Part shown: positions 54,405 to 55,531 of the stretch, one piece after another | How the letters are laid out: each line of letters opens with the position of its first letter | Position numbering within the stretch: position 1 is the stretch's first letter | Assembly (NCBI GenBank): GCA_050743205.1 | Contig: JBOGEA010000002.1 | Location: 1-55,531 of the forward strand | Source of the DNA: JBOGED01 sp050743205 | GTDB taxonomy: Bacteria; Actinomycetota; Nitriliruptoria; Euzebyales; Egibacteraceae | Direction: 5' to 3' | DNA: 55,531 bases | Made by a program: the position numbers and the translations under genes | The notes under the pieces: model-generated | What the model was told of the DNA's origin: nothing | The model's input: only the letters and a program-made list of their open reading frames with translations | Database searches by the model: none

Positions 54405-55430
54405 ATGGTCAACGGCAGCCCTCGGGCCCCGGGCCCGCCAGCCCGCTCCCCTCGGGTCGGCGCCCGATCGGGGAGCAATCGCCGCCGCTCCCGCCGCTAC
54501 GGGTCGTTCCTCGACCTTTACTTCGACCAGGTCGGGATCGTCGACCTGCTCACCGCCGACGAAGAGGTCGCACTCGCCCAAACGATGGACGTCGGCCGGG
54601 ACGCCGCTGTCCAGCTCGCCGCGGGAGCGCCCGACGATGGCGGCCGGCTGGACCACGCCGTCGCCGCCGGCCGCCGGGCGCGTGAGCGGTTCATCGCCGC
54701 CAACCTCCGCCTGGTGGTCCACGTGGCGTGGCGCCATCCCGGGGCGGCGGGCATCGACCTGGCCGATCTCATACAGGACGGCAACGTCGGGCTGATCGAG
54801 GCGGTCGACCGCTTCGACTGGCGGCGCGGCTACCGCTTCTCGACCTATGCCGCCTGGTGGATCCGCCAGTCGATCCAGAGAGGCACCGCCAGCGCCAACC
54901 GCGCCATCCGGCTCCCCTACCCCCTGCACGAGGCCGTGCTGCGAACCACGGCGGCGCGGGAGCGGCTGCAGGCGGTGACCGGGCTGGACCCGTCTCCCCG
55001 TGAGCTGGCGCTCGCCACACGGCTCGACGTGCGCATGGTCCAGCGAGCGCTGCGCATACCACCCGACGCGCTGTCGCTGCACCGCCCGATCAACGGCGAG
55101 GACCATGGCGCGGACTTCGGCGATCTGGTGGCCGTGGCCACGGACTGCCCCGCGGATGAGGTCAGCGATCGGCTCGCCTGCGCGACCGCGCTCGACGCCG
55201 CCCGGACGCTGCTCGACGAGCGCAGCCGGCTGGTGCTCGCCCTGCGGTTCGGCCTGGACGGCGGTGAGCCGCTGAGCTACGAGACGATCGGCGCCCAGGT
55301 CGGCCTGTCGCGCGAGTCGATCCGCCTGATCGTCAAACGTGCCCTGGCCGTCCTCCGCGTCGCCTTGGGAGAAGGCGACCCCGACGAAACCTGCCGCCCC
55401 CGCCTCCCCCGCATCGCCACCCAAGCCTGA
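54405..55430 (+). CDS. Sigma-70 family factor, RpoD/group 2-like
   Basis: 341 residues. A basic disordered start (~1-35) precedes region 1.2 (FLDLYFDQVGIVDLLTADEEVALAQTM). Region 2 is RERFIAANLRLVVHVAWRHPGAAGIDLADLIQDGNVGLIEAVDRFDWRRGYRFSTYAAWWIRQSIQR, with RAIRLPYPLHE starting region 3. Region 4 contains LLDERSRLVLALRFGLDGGEPLSYETIGAQVGLSRESIRLIVKRALAVLR. The FSTYAAWWIRQ -10-binding helix is intact. Group 2 factors direct stationary or stress transcription. AAGGAG lies 16 bp before the ATG, so the exact start is uncertain. Confidence 0.92.
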   Translation: MVNGSPRAPGPPARSPRVGARSGSNRRRSRRYGSFLDLYFDQVGIVDLLTADEEVALAQTMDVGRDAAVQLAAGAPDDGGRLDHAVAAGRRARERFIAANLRLVVHVAWRHPGAAGIDLADLIQDGNVGLIEAVDRFDWRRGYRFSTYAAWWIRQSIQRGTASANRAIRLPYPLHEAVLRTTAARERLQAVTGLDPSPRELALATRLDVRMVQRALRIPPDALSLHRPINGEDHGADFGDLVAVATDCPADEVSDRLACATALDAARTLLDERSRLVLALRFGLDGGEPLSYETIGAQVGLSRESIRLIVKRALAVLRVALGEGDPDETCRPRLPRIATQA

Positions 55431-55531
55431 GAGCGTGTTTGAGAACTGTCGTAAGGGGTCGCGCCTCGTCGGGTTCCGCTCTTCCGTCAAGGGTGGGTGG
55501 GTGGGGGAGGTTGGCGCGGTCGCGGTTCAGG
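55431..55531. other. Window end, no gene recognised
   Basis: Begins GAGAGCGTGTTTGAGAACTG, which has the look of an insertion-sequence end, but the remaining 80 bp show no transposase. Nothing can be concluded. Confidence 0.25.

Noticed and set aside
53073..55490. 805-codon minus-strand frame covering the kinase and the antisense of the sigma gene
   Set aside because: Only the part from GTG 54263 is kinase. The upstream part is the shadow of the sigma factor.
55431..55531. Insertion-sequence end at the window edge
   Set aside because: Only ~20 bp look IS-like and no transposase or second inverted repeat is visible.

Overview
The window is high-GC DNA with actinobacterial hallmarks: BTAD/AfsR-type regulators, a large LuxR-type ATPase regulator, an ANTAR response regulator with a HisKA_2 kinase, sigma factors, a DUF5995 protein, and many GTG/TTG starts with 4-bp stop/start overlaps. 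I assign it to Actinomycetota; the order cannot be fixed from the sequence alone.

Layout. 0.3-0.9 kb: ParE/RelE-Phd toxin-antitoxin pair. 0.9-1.3 kb: decayed ABC-2 permease. 1.7-4.3 kb: a two-gene module, a small helical protein followed by a frameshifted STAND-type NTPase; both carry the same short Gly/Asn motif, as in amyloid-signalling NLR pairs. 5.2-10.2 kb: housekeeping and core-like genes (KTSC protein, repeat-rich membrane protein, rsgA, icd, small membrane proteins). 10.2-13.5 kb: tRNA-Cys, a broken tyrosine integrase, an ORF-less group II intron on the minus strand and a frameshifted M15-like peptidase, which together look like the worn edge of a mobile island.

13.6-38.9 kb: one long co-directional operon for an extracellular contractile injection system (eCIS, Afp/PVC-like). 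In order: sheath, inner tube, gp26-like CxxC baseplate/hub factor, Pro-rich protein, Pvc16-like terminator (DUF4255), AAA+ ATPase, small protein, two DUF4157 effector candidates, CIS-tube-domain protein, LysM-like protein, gp27-like hub, gp5-like OB spike, PAAR-like tip, gp25, two gpJ/gp6-like wedge proteins, gpI-like wedge/beta-helix protein, DUF6519 protein, and a third DUF4157 effector candidate. The operon ends at a hairpin related to a perfect 48-bp palindrome at 4.6 kb. Two of the three DUF4157 proteins carry a second HExxH site in unrelated C-terminal domains (one M35/aspzincin-like, one unassigned), so the particle plausibly delivers metalloproteases. No long tape measure or receptor-binding fibre is evident.

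39-50.5 kb: regulator-rich and repeat-rich. It holds a partial degenerate copy of a BTAD gene, a HicA-like/HTH pair, a TPR fragment, two short BTAD proteins, a full AfsR-like BTAD/NB-ARC/TPR protein, an ECF-like sigma factor, a decayed VapBC pair and a LuxR-type LAL regulator. 50.7-55.5 kb: a small unknown protein, a DUF5995 protein, a PdtaR/PdtaS-like two-component system and a divergent group-2-like sigma factor.
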